The notes under the pieces are model-generated. The model did no database searches. It was not told where the DNA came from and saw only the letters and a list, made by a program, of their open reading frames with translations. The position numbers and the translations under genes were made by a program. A stretch of 64,000 bases of DNA from Branchiostoma belcheri (Eukaryota > Chordata > Leptocardii > Amphioxiformes > Branchiostomatidae), in assembly GCF_001625305.1 (NCBI RefSeq), contig NW_017804176.1, positions 310,001 through 374,000 on the forward strand. Reading direction: 5' to 3'. This document shows positions 25,717 to 36,762 of this stretch, piece by piece. Positions within the stretch are counted from its first letter, which is position 1. Each line of letters starts with the position of its first letter.

Positions 25717-28700
25717 TCAGAACAGACCTGAGCAAGGCAGAGTGGCAGAACTGCCCCAGCCCCTCTGAGGGGTCCTCGAGTCCATCAGCTGTTGGAGGGT
25801 GGCCTTGTCCAACATTGCCAGGTGCCTGTCTGAGATGCCTTCTGCTGCATCATCAGATACAGTTGAGCTACAAAATGAGAGACATAATTTCAGTATTCTA
25901 GCAGTACGTCATTTGAAAAACATCAAATTGAATCTATTATCATGGCATCTTCTGACACCGCCCATCAATACAAATAAATCTACAGACTTAGGTTTTGTTT
26001 AAAAAGTGAAGTGCATGATAAACAAATATTTAAAAAATCTTTCCAATCCATAATACAATTTACATTCAACTTTAACTTTCTCCCTGCTTAAGTCCAATTT
26101 GGTAGCAAATTTGCATTGGTTATGGGGATAAACATATGAGAGGAAACCATAGGAAAGAAAAAAGTGGCGTACATTGCCTGCTCCTTCTGCCTGAGCAGGT
26201 GGGCCAGCTGCAAACTGTCCAGCTTGGTGTCCACTCCTCGGTACTGCAGCCAGTTGTGGGCAGCCTCCCTCCTCCTCCCCATCCTCCATAGCAACAGGGT
26301 GTGGTTGTACATGGCAACCGTACTGTCTGTGGCATGGAGAAAACACAGGGTACTTTTATTAGGCAAGGTACTGCAAATTTGGAAAAACTACATGCACTAA
26401 ATTCAAAGGTACATGTCACTGAGTGGCTAGCTGGTGAAGTTGTTGAGACTCTAACCCTAACTCTAACTAAGGGTTTTGACATTTGCTGTGCCCAAGGACC
26501 ATAGGGCTGAGGCGACTGGCAGTTACCATCAAGCCCCAGCATCAGAGTGCAAGCACATCTACATGTAACCCTTGGAACACGGGGAACAACAGACGTTAAA
26601 CCGGATAGAGAGAGACAGCGATGTGTATCCGCAAGTATAATGAAAGCTTATAATCGCAGAGAGAAGAGGGATCCAAAGTAACTGAGTTTTGAAACAAGGA
26701 AGATAGTAACTGGAATGCAAGAAGTGGAATGAAAATATTTCTGTTAATCTCTGACTATTACCTGGATTAGATTGTACACTAAGCCTCAGGCACTGGAGGG
26801 CGGCCGGTAGTTTGTCCTGACCAATCAGAATCAAGCCCTTATTCTGATAAGCTTCTGCCTTCATCGTCAGTAGTTTTCTTCTGACCTCTGACACCTCTGA
26901 AGTAGAGCCACTATCAGGAACTATAGGGAGAAAACCTGTAACAAACGAAGGACCATGTCACTGGCTGTTATTTTTGTAGCAGTTTTATCACAAATGCTCA
27001 AGCTACTGTTAGGATCAAAATATATTCTAGTAACCAAACTTGTCATCTATTAAATGAAAGTACATGAAATGAAAGTACCAGTATTATGTCCAATCCAGCA
27101 AAGGAAAAACAAATCTGACTGACCTTCCTCAGTTCTTCTTCTCTTCTGGGTAGGTTGTGAAGAATCCGCTCTCTTGTATATCTTATTATCTGTATGAGAT
27201 TCCTCAGGTATGATATCGCACAGCATCTTCAGCAGCCTGAAATAGAAGTGTGAATGTAGGTTAACTTGTAAGCACTTTTGAGAGGGGTTTTAATGTCATG
27301 ATCAATGATCATACTTTGTAAATGGCAAAACCTTACAAACACAAAATATGAGTTTAATATGTTTGAGGGCATCAATGATTCTATTCCTTGATAAGCAGTA
27401 ATTTCATTTCTAAGTAAACACAATGCAGCCAAAAGTATCCTTTAACAATACAGTAGCAAACCACATATTGTATGTGTATCATAGATGAACACAAAGTCCT
27501 CACCTATTATAGCAGCCAACTGCCTCTTGGTACTCCTCCAGTCTGTACAGTGCTTCTGCCTTGTACATCAACGGCAGAACACTTTTCAATCTACCGTTGC
27601 AGATCTCTACATTTTCTCTAACACTCTGCATTCCTCCTTGCTCACTGGGTTCTCTCCCTCTCTTCTTACTCATTTTTCCAGAAGTTCTCTCTTCAGAGTC
27701 TTCGTATGAATCAAACAGATCATCTCCACTGTCACAACGATTGCTTGAGGGGGGGACAGAGTCTTCAAATTTTAAAGAATCATGGGAAGTCTGCACTGCA
27801 CCATGGGATTGGCTGAAAGCATTATGGGATAGACTGAGTGGATCCAAGTCAGTCTGCCATTGGTTGTGAGGTGGGATTTTTGTCAGCAGTTTGTCACAGA
27901 TGGATATGGCGTCCTCGTATCTGTGTGCCTTCAGCAGAGAAAGTGCTGCTTCACAGTACACAGTTTGTATATCCAGCAAGGGATAGGGGCTGCCAGTCTG
28001 TGTTGGTGCCTGGAGAAACAAATTCAACATTTCTTTACCATTTTCTAAGTGTGACAAAATGACAACTCTAAAGATGTTATGAAACTTAATACGTGTACAT
28101 CTTCTTATGTCTAAGAACAAAATGCAGGGTCAAAAAAATGCTAATTTCAAAACTGTTACAGTAAAAGTAGTTTGCATTCAAGTTCCCAAGAAAAAGCAAG
28201 ATATTGTAAAACCATGACTGTATGTATTTTCTAACTGAAATTCTTTCCCATGTGTCTGGTGAAACAACATAGTACAGAACACCTACTTGCATCACTGGTG
28301 CCTCCAGGACAGCTGCCAGCAAGTCCACATATCTCTGAGCAGCTGCCTCATACCTACATGATTAAGGAAAGGTCACAGATTAGACTGGAAAGAAGTGGAG
28401 GCTATTCATTACCTGGACAAAGTATGTCAGACACACATTAGACAATAAAATAGGTGGTCACCAATAAAATAGGTGGCATTTTTACCCAAGGAGAACCTCC
28501 TTGGTTGTACTTGGGAGTAACATTCGTCAGCTCATGCTAAGTTGATAGACTTTCAACTCTGCTCTTTGAGCAACTGCAGTTACTAAAAGGCACTACAAAA
28601 TTCAAAAAGTTATACATTTCAATGGATAAGAAAACAGCACATTTGAGAATAAAAATACCTTTCTTGTTCCAGACACCTTTTAGCCAGGACATACAGGGCT

Positions 28701-31700
28701 TGATGCAGCAGAATAGAACTAGACTGTGGGTCTGTCAGCAAGTTAGCTCCAGGTGCTGCATTGTTCAGCTGTAGCACCAAGTCTAGCACCTGATGATTCT
28801 TACAGCTGTCTTTTCTGCTGTCCTCATTTTCTAATGCCTGCAATATCAATATAACCACAATGTGATACAAATGAAATAACAACACTTAAAGCTACAAAAG
28901 TCATAAAATGATGTTGTTTAAAATCATAACTTTTTTTCAAAATTAGTATCTTAACTGATGGATTTTCCAGAACAAAAACTTTCATGCTGATGCTGAACTA
29001 CAGATCTAACTGATTGAAACCTTTCACCCAATGAAATTTTGAACTCAAAATTCCCCATCCATTTTTTTACAACTGCCAGAATAACATGATACTTTACTTA
29101 CAGTGACTAACAAGTTGAGTGTTTCCAGCTCGACATCCCCTAGCCCCAGAGCTCGGTACTGCAGGGAGATGTTGTACAGGGCCATGTGGAGGGAGAAGTC
29201 ACACTGCAGGGCTTCCCTGAACAGCTGGACGGCTGTGTGAGGTTTACCCTGGTCACAGAGAAGGGTGTGTGCAAAAAAAGTTAGAGCTGTTCCAATATTA
29301 AGTTTAAAAGGGTTACTTTTTCTGAAATAAGAGATGCTAGACAACATTTCAAACATTGGTGATATGACTTTTCCAAGGGATCACAATGTAGCATTCAATG
29401 TAAAAAGGATTTACACATTATCTTTAAGATGTGTGACTAACATTTGATGTGTAATATGTTACAAATTAAAACAGCAAAATGTCTTGTTTTCTGTGTTCTC
29501 TTACCTTCAGAGTTCTTTCCCATCAATGAAAAAAAGAGATGAGAACCAAGTAATCTTTTAAATCTTTACTTTTAATGTCCTCATTGTTTACTACTAGTTT
29601 TCCCACCTGTTGTGCACAGCAGCAGCCCATGAGGTTGAGTACCCTGGCCTTGGAGCACATGTCTAACACTGGAGAGCTCAGGCAGTCCTGGAGGGCCAGG
29701 ATAGACTCTTCATACCTCTTCTCACCATACAGCACATAGCCTGTGTGAGGAGACAAAAAAGAGTTCAGAAGGCATTACAGCTTCACATATCCAGGAGAGT
29801 ATCAAAACAACACTTCAGCCTTCTCCTGGCAGAATAGCAATGCAGACAATGCAAACAAGTTTTTAGAGTGATCAGGTAGTTCTTGGCAGATTTGAGATCT
29901 AATTCTATTAAATCAGCTTTTTTTTCTTTCCAAACAAGCAAGTGTTGACACTCAGTCATTTCCTAATTATCACACCTAAAGAGTTATTCTGGTTTCCCCT
30001 AATCAGTTAACTATTTCCTTAAAAAATTAACACTTCTGACATACATGTGAGTGTGACCCCTTTAATGTACCTTTCAGATAAGATGCAGGAAGAAACTGTT
30101 GGTCTGCTGCTGGTCTCTCCAGCTCCTGAAGGCACACAGCTGTGTTCCCATCCAGGTAGTAACAGCAGGCCAGCAGGTACTCAACTGGTGGATGCTGACA
30201 TCTGCTGTCTTCATCTAATAAATGGCAAAGTTTCAATTCTTTGAGAAAGTTGGCCAGGGCTGGGTTATTGTTACTGGGTTACAGAAATTGAAAAGTCATT
30301 CTTTTCTAACCAAATGAAAAATCAGTTAGTAAACTTGAGCCATGGGACAGTAATTAAACCAAGAGGGCGTAACCTTAATTTAGGTAATGTAACCCTCAAT
30401 TAGGGTATTTCTTACCTGTCCCCAGGACACAGCTTGGTATGAGATGAGGCTGTATGACACACCCTTTCCCTGATGCTGCAGTGTTTCCTTCTGATTCAGA
30501 GGATGTTTGAGTCTTACATGTCTTGACAGTCTGGAGTATAGCTGAGGATTTGTCTCTCTGACTTCCCAGCAACCTCAGGGCCAGGAGGGTGGCAAGCAAA
30601 CACACAGGTTCTACAAGGTCTATGGAAGAAACACAGAGACAATTATACTGATCAATATACACATGTTCCTTGATATTCTTTAACAAGGTTGGAATAAAGA
30701 TGTGTATCCTATATAATATATTCAGTACATTACAATTAGGCATACACATGTAGTGCACTTTTATGGACATTCATTGTTTTATGGACACAATGAATGTCAC
30801 TGAATCAGTTATAATAATTGTTTATCAACCCACCTGTGCCTTGTGCCAGTTGTATGACATGTTTGAGCAGTACAGTAACATCAGGGTCAGGGTTCAGTAA
30901 CCTCTCCACTGTCAGCACTGCCTGTCCTGACTGGGAGGCTCTCAGAACTGTACAAACACACAGATTTCACCAAAAAAAATTTTATTTGTGGCTTCTACAT
31001 TATGAAGACTGTCAAAAATAGCTTTATACTGCAAGAAGGAAAAATGTTGAACCACCAGGAAAAACAAATTGTAAACCAACATCTTAACTCAAATAAGCTT
31101 TCCTGGTTTAGTACAAAGTGTAGTATGGGGTACCTCTTTGCAATGCACCACAAAGTGCTGTGCTCAGATCAGCTCCCCCTTGAGGTTTACTGGTGTATTG
31201 CAGGTAGCACAGGTTGAAGACCACCGGTAGCTCCACACACAGGGATGGGATCCTAGGTGGCAGGCCTGGCAAAATAGGAAACATGAATAAAGTTTCTTTC
31301 ATGATACAGTCTTAAAAAGTGGACGATACTATTGGGTATGTATTTGGGAATCTGCAATTACCTTTTACTGTAATTCTATGTCATCCAGGACCTGAATCCA
31401 GTCAAACAGTACATAGCTGCTGTCTTCCTGAGTTTAGTGTGTATCATGATCAGGTTTGTTGTTGTAACTTACCCTGTATCTCCTTCACAAGTCTCTGGAA
31501 TTCTGACTGCAATGTGAGTCCATTGTGGTCTTCTGTCTGTGGTAAAAGAAAACAATTCCATAACTGACCCTGGTTTTCATGCCACTGAAACACTCGACAC
31601 CTTGATAACTACGTAATGTATTGTGCATATAGTGCTTTGGCAGAACATGCTAGTATGTTCTGCCAGAGAGCTCTTACCAGGTATTGTTGAACAAGTCTGT

Positions 31701-32334
31701 TGTTCTCTGTGGTCCATCTCTGTAAGAATGAGGGTTGGCGCTTCTTCATTCTCCTGTACTCATGTCATCCACTCACACCTGCATCAAAACAATTTGGTCA
31801 GTTGTGTCTTTAGCAAGCTTTTTTTTTTGTCATTGACCAGCATAATATCATATCTCCCGTCTTTCCCTTTGCACATTTGTCTCACACAATAAATTTACTA
31901 TAGCTCTTAAGTACGTTCACGTATGGATGTAGATTCTACTCAAACAGATCAGTGCATGTTCGACTACAGAGCTCTGGATCACCCTCAGAAACCAGAAATG
32001 TCGGTGCACTGAAAGTGATGAGCGGCCTTAACTGGAACCTAAGCTCCTACGTGGCCGAAGACATCTACTCTACTCTACTCTACTCTACTCAAAAAATCCT
32101 CTTCTTCTGGTTACTGACGACTACTGCCATGTGGGGAGGGGGGCAGGTTATGTCTGAAACCTAACGTGTTTACACGACTTGGCAAAGACAGAAGTTACTG
32201 TATGGTCAGTTACGTGTATAAATAAATAAATGAATATGCTTAGCTACTAAATAGCTCCTAAACGTGTCCCTAAATGCTGTCACAAGGTATCTCACCTTCT
32301 CCGTCAGTTTACACACGCTTGTTTTTGCCGCCAT
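25717..32334 (-). CDS. FANCG: Fanconi anaemia group G protein (FANCG), 16 exons
   Basis: Exons in coding order: 32296-32334, 31678-31719, 31473-31536, 31134-31265, 30834-30947, 30416-30619, 30071-30214, 29607-29740, 29102-29248, 28659-28837, 28287-28353, 27504-28009, 27124-27236, 26762-26920, 26173-26326, 25717-25867. All phases agree, giving 782 aa plus TGA. FANCG is a TPR scaffold that binds FANCA in the nuclear FA core complex, which monoubiquitinates FANCD2-FANCI at DNA crosslinks. Landmarks shared with human FANCG are an N-terminal W-x-x-x-N-x-R-L-V then S/NGLTL, LGDVELETLNLLV (TPR), LAKRCLEQ...RYVDLLAAVL and EAALSLL...DAISICDKLL. Also shared are KGLILIGQDKLPAALQCLRLSVQSNPG and a C-terminal ISDR...L. 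Human FANCG is 622 aa; the excess is mostly a Ser/acidic insert at about residues 474-550 and the stretch at 601-645. KR-8aa-KRRR (612-625) resembles a bipartite nuclear signal. The ATG lies inside AAGATGGCGGC. Confidence 0.88.
27504..28009 (-). CDS. FANCG: FANCG exon 12: TPR pairs flanking an acidic insert
   Basis: The largest FANCG exon encodes residues 423-590. It begins with a TPR-like helix pair (EAALSLLKAHRYEDAISICD) matching human FANCG and ends with another (MYKAEALYRLEEYQEAVGCY). Between them, about residues 474-550 are low-complexity: Ser/His/Gln, then an acidic GDDLFDSYEDSEE segment, then basic KMSKKRGREP. This part has no counterpart I recognise in human FANCG. The reading frame is open throughout the 506 nt, so a retained intron is unlikely but not excluded. 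Confidence 0.8.
32062..32092. repeat. (TCTAC)n microsatellite
   Basis: About five TCTAC pentamers in FANCG intron 1. A shorter interrupted version occurs near 40130. Confidence 0.85.
32324..32334 (-). promoter_or_regulatory. YY1-like motif over the FANCG start codon
   Basis: On the minus strand the start codon sits in AAGATGGCGGC, which matches the YY1 core (AAGATGGCGGC). YY1 sites overlapping the initiation codon or first exon are common in animal housekeeping promoters. Binding is not shown. Confidence 0.45.
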
Positions 32335-33387
32335 CTTTTCGTCTGACCTGTGACCCGTTGAAAACGCCCCCTGCCGATCCTATTCCAAAGCGCAACACAA
32401 AGAAGTGATGCTAACTTCGATGGCAAACTGCACTTCATTACAATACCTACGATGTCTATTTCTTGTACTCATTATTGTGAAGAAAGAGTAAAATAAAACA
32501 GCCCAAATCAGTAGTAGCCGACGAACCAAGCGGCTTTTAATACAACAAGGAATCAAATCTGCAGAGATAAGTTGCGGAAGTACTGAACTGATATTTTGGG
32601 TTTTCATGCATGCATTGGAACTGCGTGCCAGTGCGCATTGAGAGTATTGTGTGATCAAGGAAGCTCCTTGGTGTGATACATTTATATCCAATCGGGTATT
32701 ACACAACTGCCTGAATTCCTCCAGATATCACCCCGTGACTTTATACTCACGCCGGGCGTACGTGTACCTGGTCACCTGCCCTTCCTCATGATCTATCAAA
32801 ATCACCTCCCAACTGGACAGACCAAGGACATAATTATAATGTCCTTGGATAGACAAAGGCCCAAAACCACGACTCAACCAATCAAAACCATTAATATCCT
32901 TCAGTACCCGGAGATGACAAGCAACAACACATCAACGAACACCCATTCATCAATCACTTCAACTACAAGCCCTTTATTTTGTTATGACGTCGACGTGATT
33001 GATTCTACTGGCGCGATTTCAGAAAGGGCGCAGAGGTCACGCACGTGTCAATGTTTGTCTGGTGACATCATCAAATTTTCATGTGTACACTATGTGATGA
33101 TCAGGTACATGCAGCATCTACTATTGTAATGAGACTGCGAAGGCTGTTATGTGGTGTACCTCAGTGCCTATCACCCGGTATCACAAGACTACTGCATGAG
33201 CCATCCAAACAATCGCCCGTGTATTATGGACATGTTTGCCGTTGAAACCTCTTCGTCACACGACCAACGCTGCAGTGTACATGTCATCATTTCGAGAAAA
33301 TTCTATGGACAAACGTTAGCGGTGCGCTGAAATCTTCAAGAACTCTGTACGTTATATTTGGTCCCTTCAAGGTGAGTGAGGCAATCT

Positions 33388-33455
<68 letters not shown>
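33388..33455. repeat. (GTA)n microsatellite
   Basis: About 22 uninterrupted GTA trinucleotides. It generates spurious poly-Val, poly-Leu or poly-Ser frames. Confidence 0.95.
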
Positions 33456-33456
<1 letters not shown>

Positions 33457-33863
33457 ACGTTAAGCCTTTATTTAATCTCGAATCTGTACTCTCAGCCAAT
33501 ATTCCTGCACATTATATGCACATTTCTAACAAATTATTTTGACATTTTTATCAGCAACCCTCGGTCAGTACCGGTAGAGCACCGGTATTGCATAGATCTG
33601 ACTTTATATGTTTTGATATTGTGTCAGGTTTAGAAGACTCCACGAATCTAAACTTAAGTCAGCACATTCCGTAAGGATTTTTCGATCAGAAGGTACCGAA
33701 CTCCAGATGACGTGGATTTGCATCCCGGCTATACGGGTCGCTGGAGGAGAGAAGAGCCTCTCACACAAAAAACGACCTCAGTGACACGTAACGTACGTGT
33801 GGTTCCGACAGCTTAGTGTCCTCTTTTGACTTTTCTGTCATCATTTCCTTTCTATCTCTCCAG

Positions 33864-34002
33864 CTGTTACAACTGATGATCGACCGTACAACCAAGAGAA
33901 AGGACAGCTGATCCACAAGTCTGGATTCTGTTGAACACGTTGCAAACTGTTGAGAATCCTCCACTACCGAGGAATGTACAGAACGAACCATGCGTATCAC
34001 AG
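33864..34002 (+). other. Candidate plus-strand leader exon
   Basis: The segment has a pyrimidine-rich acceptor (TTTCTATCTCTCCAG, ending at 33863) and a strong GTGAGA donor (34003). A second strong donor, AAG then GTGAGTGAG, at 33372 could close an upstream exon. Both segments contain stops in all useful frames except for an ATG at 33990 that opens just before the donor. The simplest reading is a 5' UTR exon with a start codon of an unknown plus-strand gene. I found no in-frame partner exon, and it does not splice in frame onto the first sialyltransferase ATG. Confidence 0.3.
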
Positions 34003-35748
34003 GTGAGATGCTTCTATTTACCCTACCCGCATCTACTATTCCCACAAGTATGACCCAAATACTGTATCGCAGACAAGCAGTTTCCATCGTATGAAGGGGA
34101 ATTGTATTGGATAAGGTGTACAGAATACTTTTTGCTTGGTTTTTCGTATATACGTGATCTGCACACGTTGACGAGATAGCACAATGGTTGTTGCCAATTG
34201 ATCAAGCCACAATCACTACTATCGTTTTTTCTGTTTCAATTTACTAAATCAGCTACGTAGACGTGGAATGTAAAAGGTTGCATATTGTATCTATGATACC
34301 TGACAGTCTTGACAGCTTTACGACGACGTACTTGTCAGATCTGTGGTTACGGTATTTGAGACGGAAAGCAGGCATGTATGTATACGCATCTTCAGTATAC
34401 TAGTAGTCTAGATACTTTGTTTCTGGTTGACAGCATATTTTGGCCCAAATTTGCTATCAAACGTACCGGCGGCTAGGAATAATAATTTTGATGCATGCAA
34501 CACGACAAATTTGCAAGTGAATAAACCTTATTGTGTGCTTTATATGATAAAGGACCAGTAGTCGTATTTTTTCCCGTATACGGGTACATAACGGTCGGAG
34601 ACAGGTTTATATGCTTACAACGCTGCTGAATGATAGACGGTTTTGAAGTTAATACCCCCAATATCCAGGTGCAATCATGCAGGAAATAGGGCACCACTGA
34701 ATCTATGCCAAAACCATTGCATGTGTCTTTGAAGGAAAAACACCTCCTACAATAGACTTAAATATACGGCACCTAATATAATGAACAGGTATTCTGTTTT
34801 GTGTTATCCTATATAAGATATATCGATAGCGTGTTTTCCATTAACCTCCCCCTGTTCCCCGTATGTACCGGAGGACTGTAGATTGTCTGCGGCGGGGTCC
34901 CAGAGGGAAGTGCCCCGCATTGAACCGACATTAGCCGCCCATCATTGTTCCCTGACAGCTACATTGTCGGGAAAATGTTGGGCAGATGTTTCAGGTTCCC
35001 CAAGGATGATGTTGAACTCGTCGGTCACGAAATTCTGGTCAGCAGGGAATACTCAGAGATTCACCTCATAGGATCACCAGTCTCATGTTTTTCGCGATGA
35101 TTTTGCCCATTGTTGTCAGTATTTTTACTTCGTGACAACCACAACATAGTTTATAGTTGAGATATGCTGTACGGCTGTAGATTTTTTTATATTCCTTTTT
35201 TGGCGACGCCTCAGGGGCGGAGGCATTTGTGTAAGTACTGCGATCGCTTTGAAAGAATTTCAAAAATTGCATGAATGCATTCCCTAGGGAATTGGTTTTC
35301 AGATAGCCTCCGGCCTTGTGGTCATCGGAACAAGCAGGAAAGGCTTATGTTACCGGGCAAAATGTGGCTTTTTGCACACAGAATATTAATGATTGTCTTT
35401 ATTGATATTTCAAATATGTTTTCTTCTATCAAGAGAGCACAAATTTCTTGCTCAGGAGCAGCATATGCTTCAAATATGTTTTTAGTTGCAACTATATGAT
35501 GCTGGTCGTTTTTTATAACTTTACTGTGTGACACATGTAGTGTAACAGTGATGTTTTGTGTAAGGAATTTTATTCACTTGTGTGTTTTCTATCATGTATG
35601 TTTGTGTCAGTCTTGCTTTTTTATTTATTATTTTCTTCGCTTTCATGATGCTGTTGCATTCCATGCTTGTTTTTCAATTTTCTTGGCTGCAAAACATGAA
35701 TGCACACCCCAATCCTTCCACGACTAGGTTTCATGCTAAGGTTTCATG

Positions 35749-36517
35749 CTAGCCAGTGAACTCCTGCTGTAGTCTGCATCTCAGGGTGGACATGGCGAAG
35801 TTTACCTGTGGGTATAAAGAGAGAAAAGAGCATAAATGAATCTATGCCAACTTTGGCCAGCTTTGATTAATTTAAATTACTAGTAACAAGATTTAGGGTA
35901 TGCAAAGCATGTGAGTCGATTAATTTTACAGAATGCAATGAAGCAGACACATATATATAACACATTTTCTGGCAATGAAAATTGCGACATCATGAAGTAT
36001 ACATGCCGTATGGGATTTTGCTGCCAGGTAATTATGAATAGCCTGCGTGCCAGACCCCAGCACTTAGAACAAGGAGCTTAAGTCCTTGCTTGGAATAAAG
36101 AAAGTGCTTCTTCTTTCTGAGACTCTTGACCAGGCCTCTATACTGCCCAACACGCCACAGTTTCGGAGCTGGCTTCCTTCTTCAGTTTATCTAGACGTAT
36201 AAATTAGACCCCAGCTGCAAATTCTGTGTTCCAGGCGTGAGATTTCCCTGACTGAATTGAGTATCGTGGCACAGGGGCCTGGCACCCAGGCTACACTGTT
36301 TCCCGGCAATGACATCATAGTAAATATGGTACCGTATTTCAAAACACGCAGCTTTTCATGAAAGAAGTACTATAGATATGCGTACATTGCCTAACCATCG
36401 TGGTTATGTACAATATTGCATGATGATGAAATAAGGATGGTTAGGCACTCACCAGGTATTTTGTTCCACTTTTCGATTGTATTCTTGAGTAACTGCTGTG
36501 TTTGTCGTCATGTAGAG
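35749..36517 (-). other. Candidate two-exon minus-strand coding segment
   Basis: Two segments have matching splice signals on the minus strand. 36453-36517 follows GTTTCTTTCAG and ends before GTGAGTG; 35749-35805 follows CCCACAG. In one frame they join into about 39 residues and stop at TAG (35749-35751). A TTTATT (AATAAA on the minus strand) lies about 120 bp further on. The peptide resembles nothing I know, and no upstream start exon was identified. It could be the end of a small unknown protein, a non-coding RNA, or chance. Confidence 0.25.
36039..36293. mobile_element. Short inverted-repeat element with TAGCCTGxGTGCCAG ends
   Basis: Left end TAGCCTGCGTGCCAGACCC; right end GGGCCTGGCACCCAGGCTA, its approximate reverse complement. 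The roughly 255 bp interior is non-coding, so this is a MITE-like element. Related ends occur at about 37493 and 38634. Confidence 0.6.
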
Positions 36518-36631
36518 CTGAAAGAAACAGTGTAGAACAGGTTAGCGAAGTTTGTTCCATTCTAGGGTTGCGTTATTCAGCATAGTTCGACAGCGTTCAG
36601 CTTGACTGCGGATGTGAAACTTGACCTTATT

Positions 36632-36762
36632 ATAGTTTAAGAGTTTGACTTGTTCCAACACAAAGAAGAAACTCACCATAAGGTTGACGGGTTGACGGGA
36701 TCAGCCGAAAATTTATGGTGAGTTTCTTCTTTGTGTTGGAACAAGTCAAACTCTTAAACTAT
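36632..36762. mobile_element. Perfect 50-bp-arm hairpin element
   Basis: Arms 36632-36681 and 36713-36762 are essentially perfect reverse complements (ATAGTTTAAGAGTTTGACTT... at the outer end) around a 31 nt loop. The 13-mer TTGACCTTATTAT occurs just before the left arm (36621-36633) and again about 40 bp beyond the right arm (from 36804), a possible target-site duplication. No coding content. Confidence 0.75.

Noticed and set aside
26428-26475. Telomere-like CTAACCCTAACTCTAACTAAGGG
   Set aside because: Only two or three degenerate units inside a FANCG intron; too short to be an interstitial telomere array.
26120-28062. Plus-strand and alternate-frame ORFs of 60-140 codons across the FANCG exons
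   Set aside because: They are antisense or frame shadows of phased FANCG exons and lack splice context of their own.
33287-33633. Open frames of poly-Leu, poly-Val or poly-Ser type
   Set aside because: They are translations of the (GTA)n microsatellite and have no flanking coding signal.
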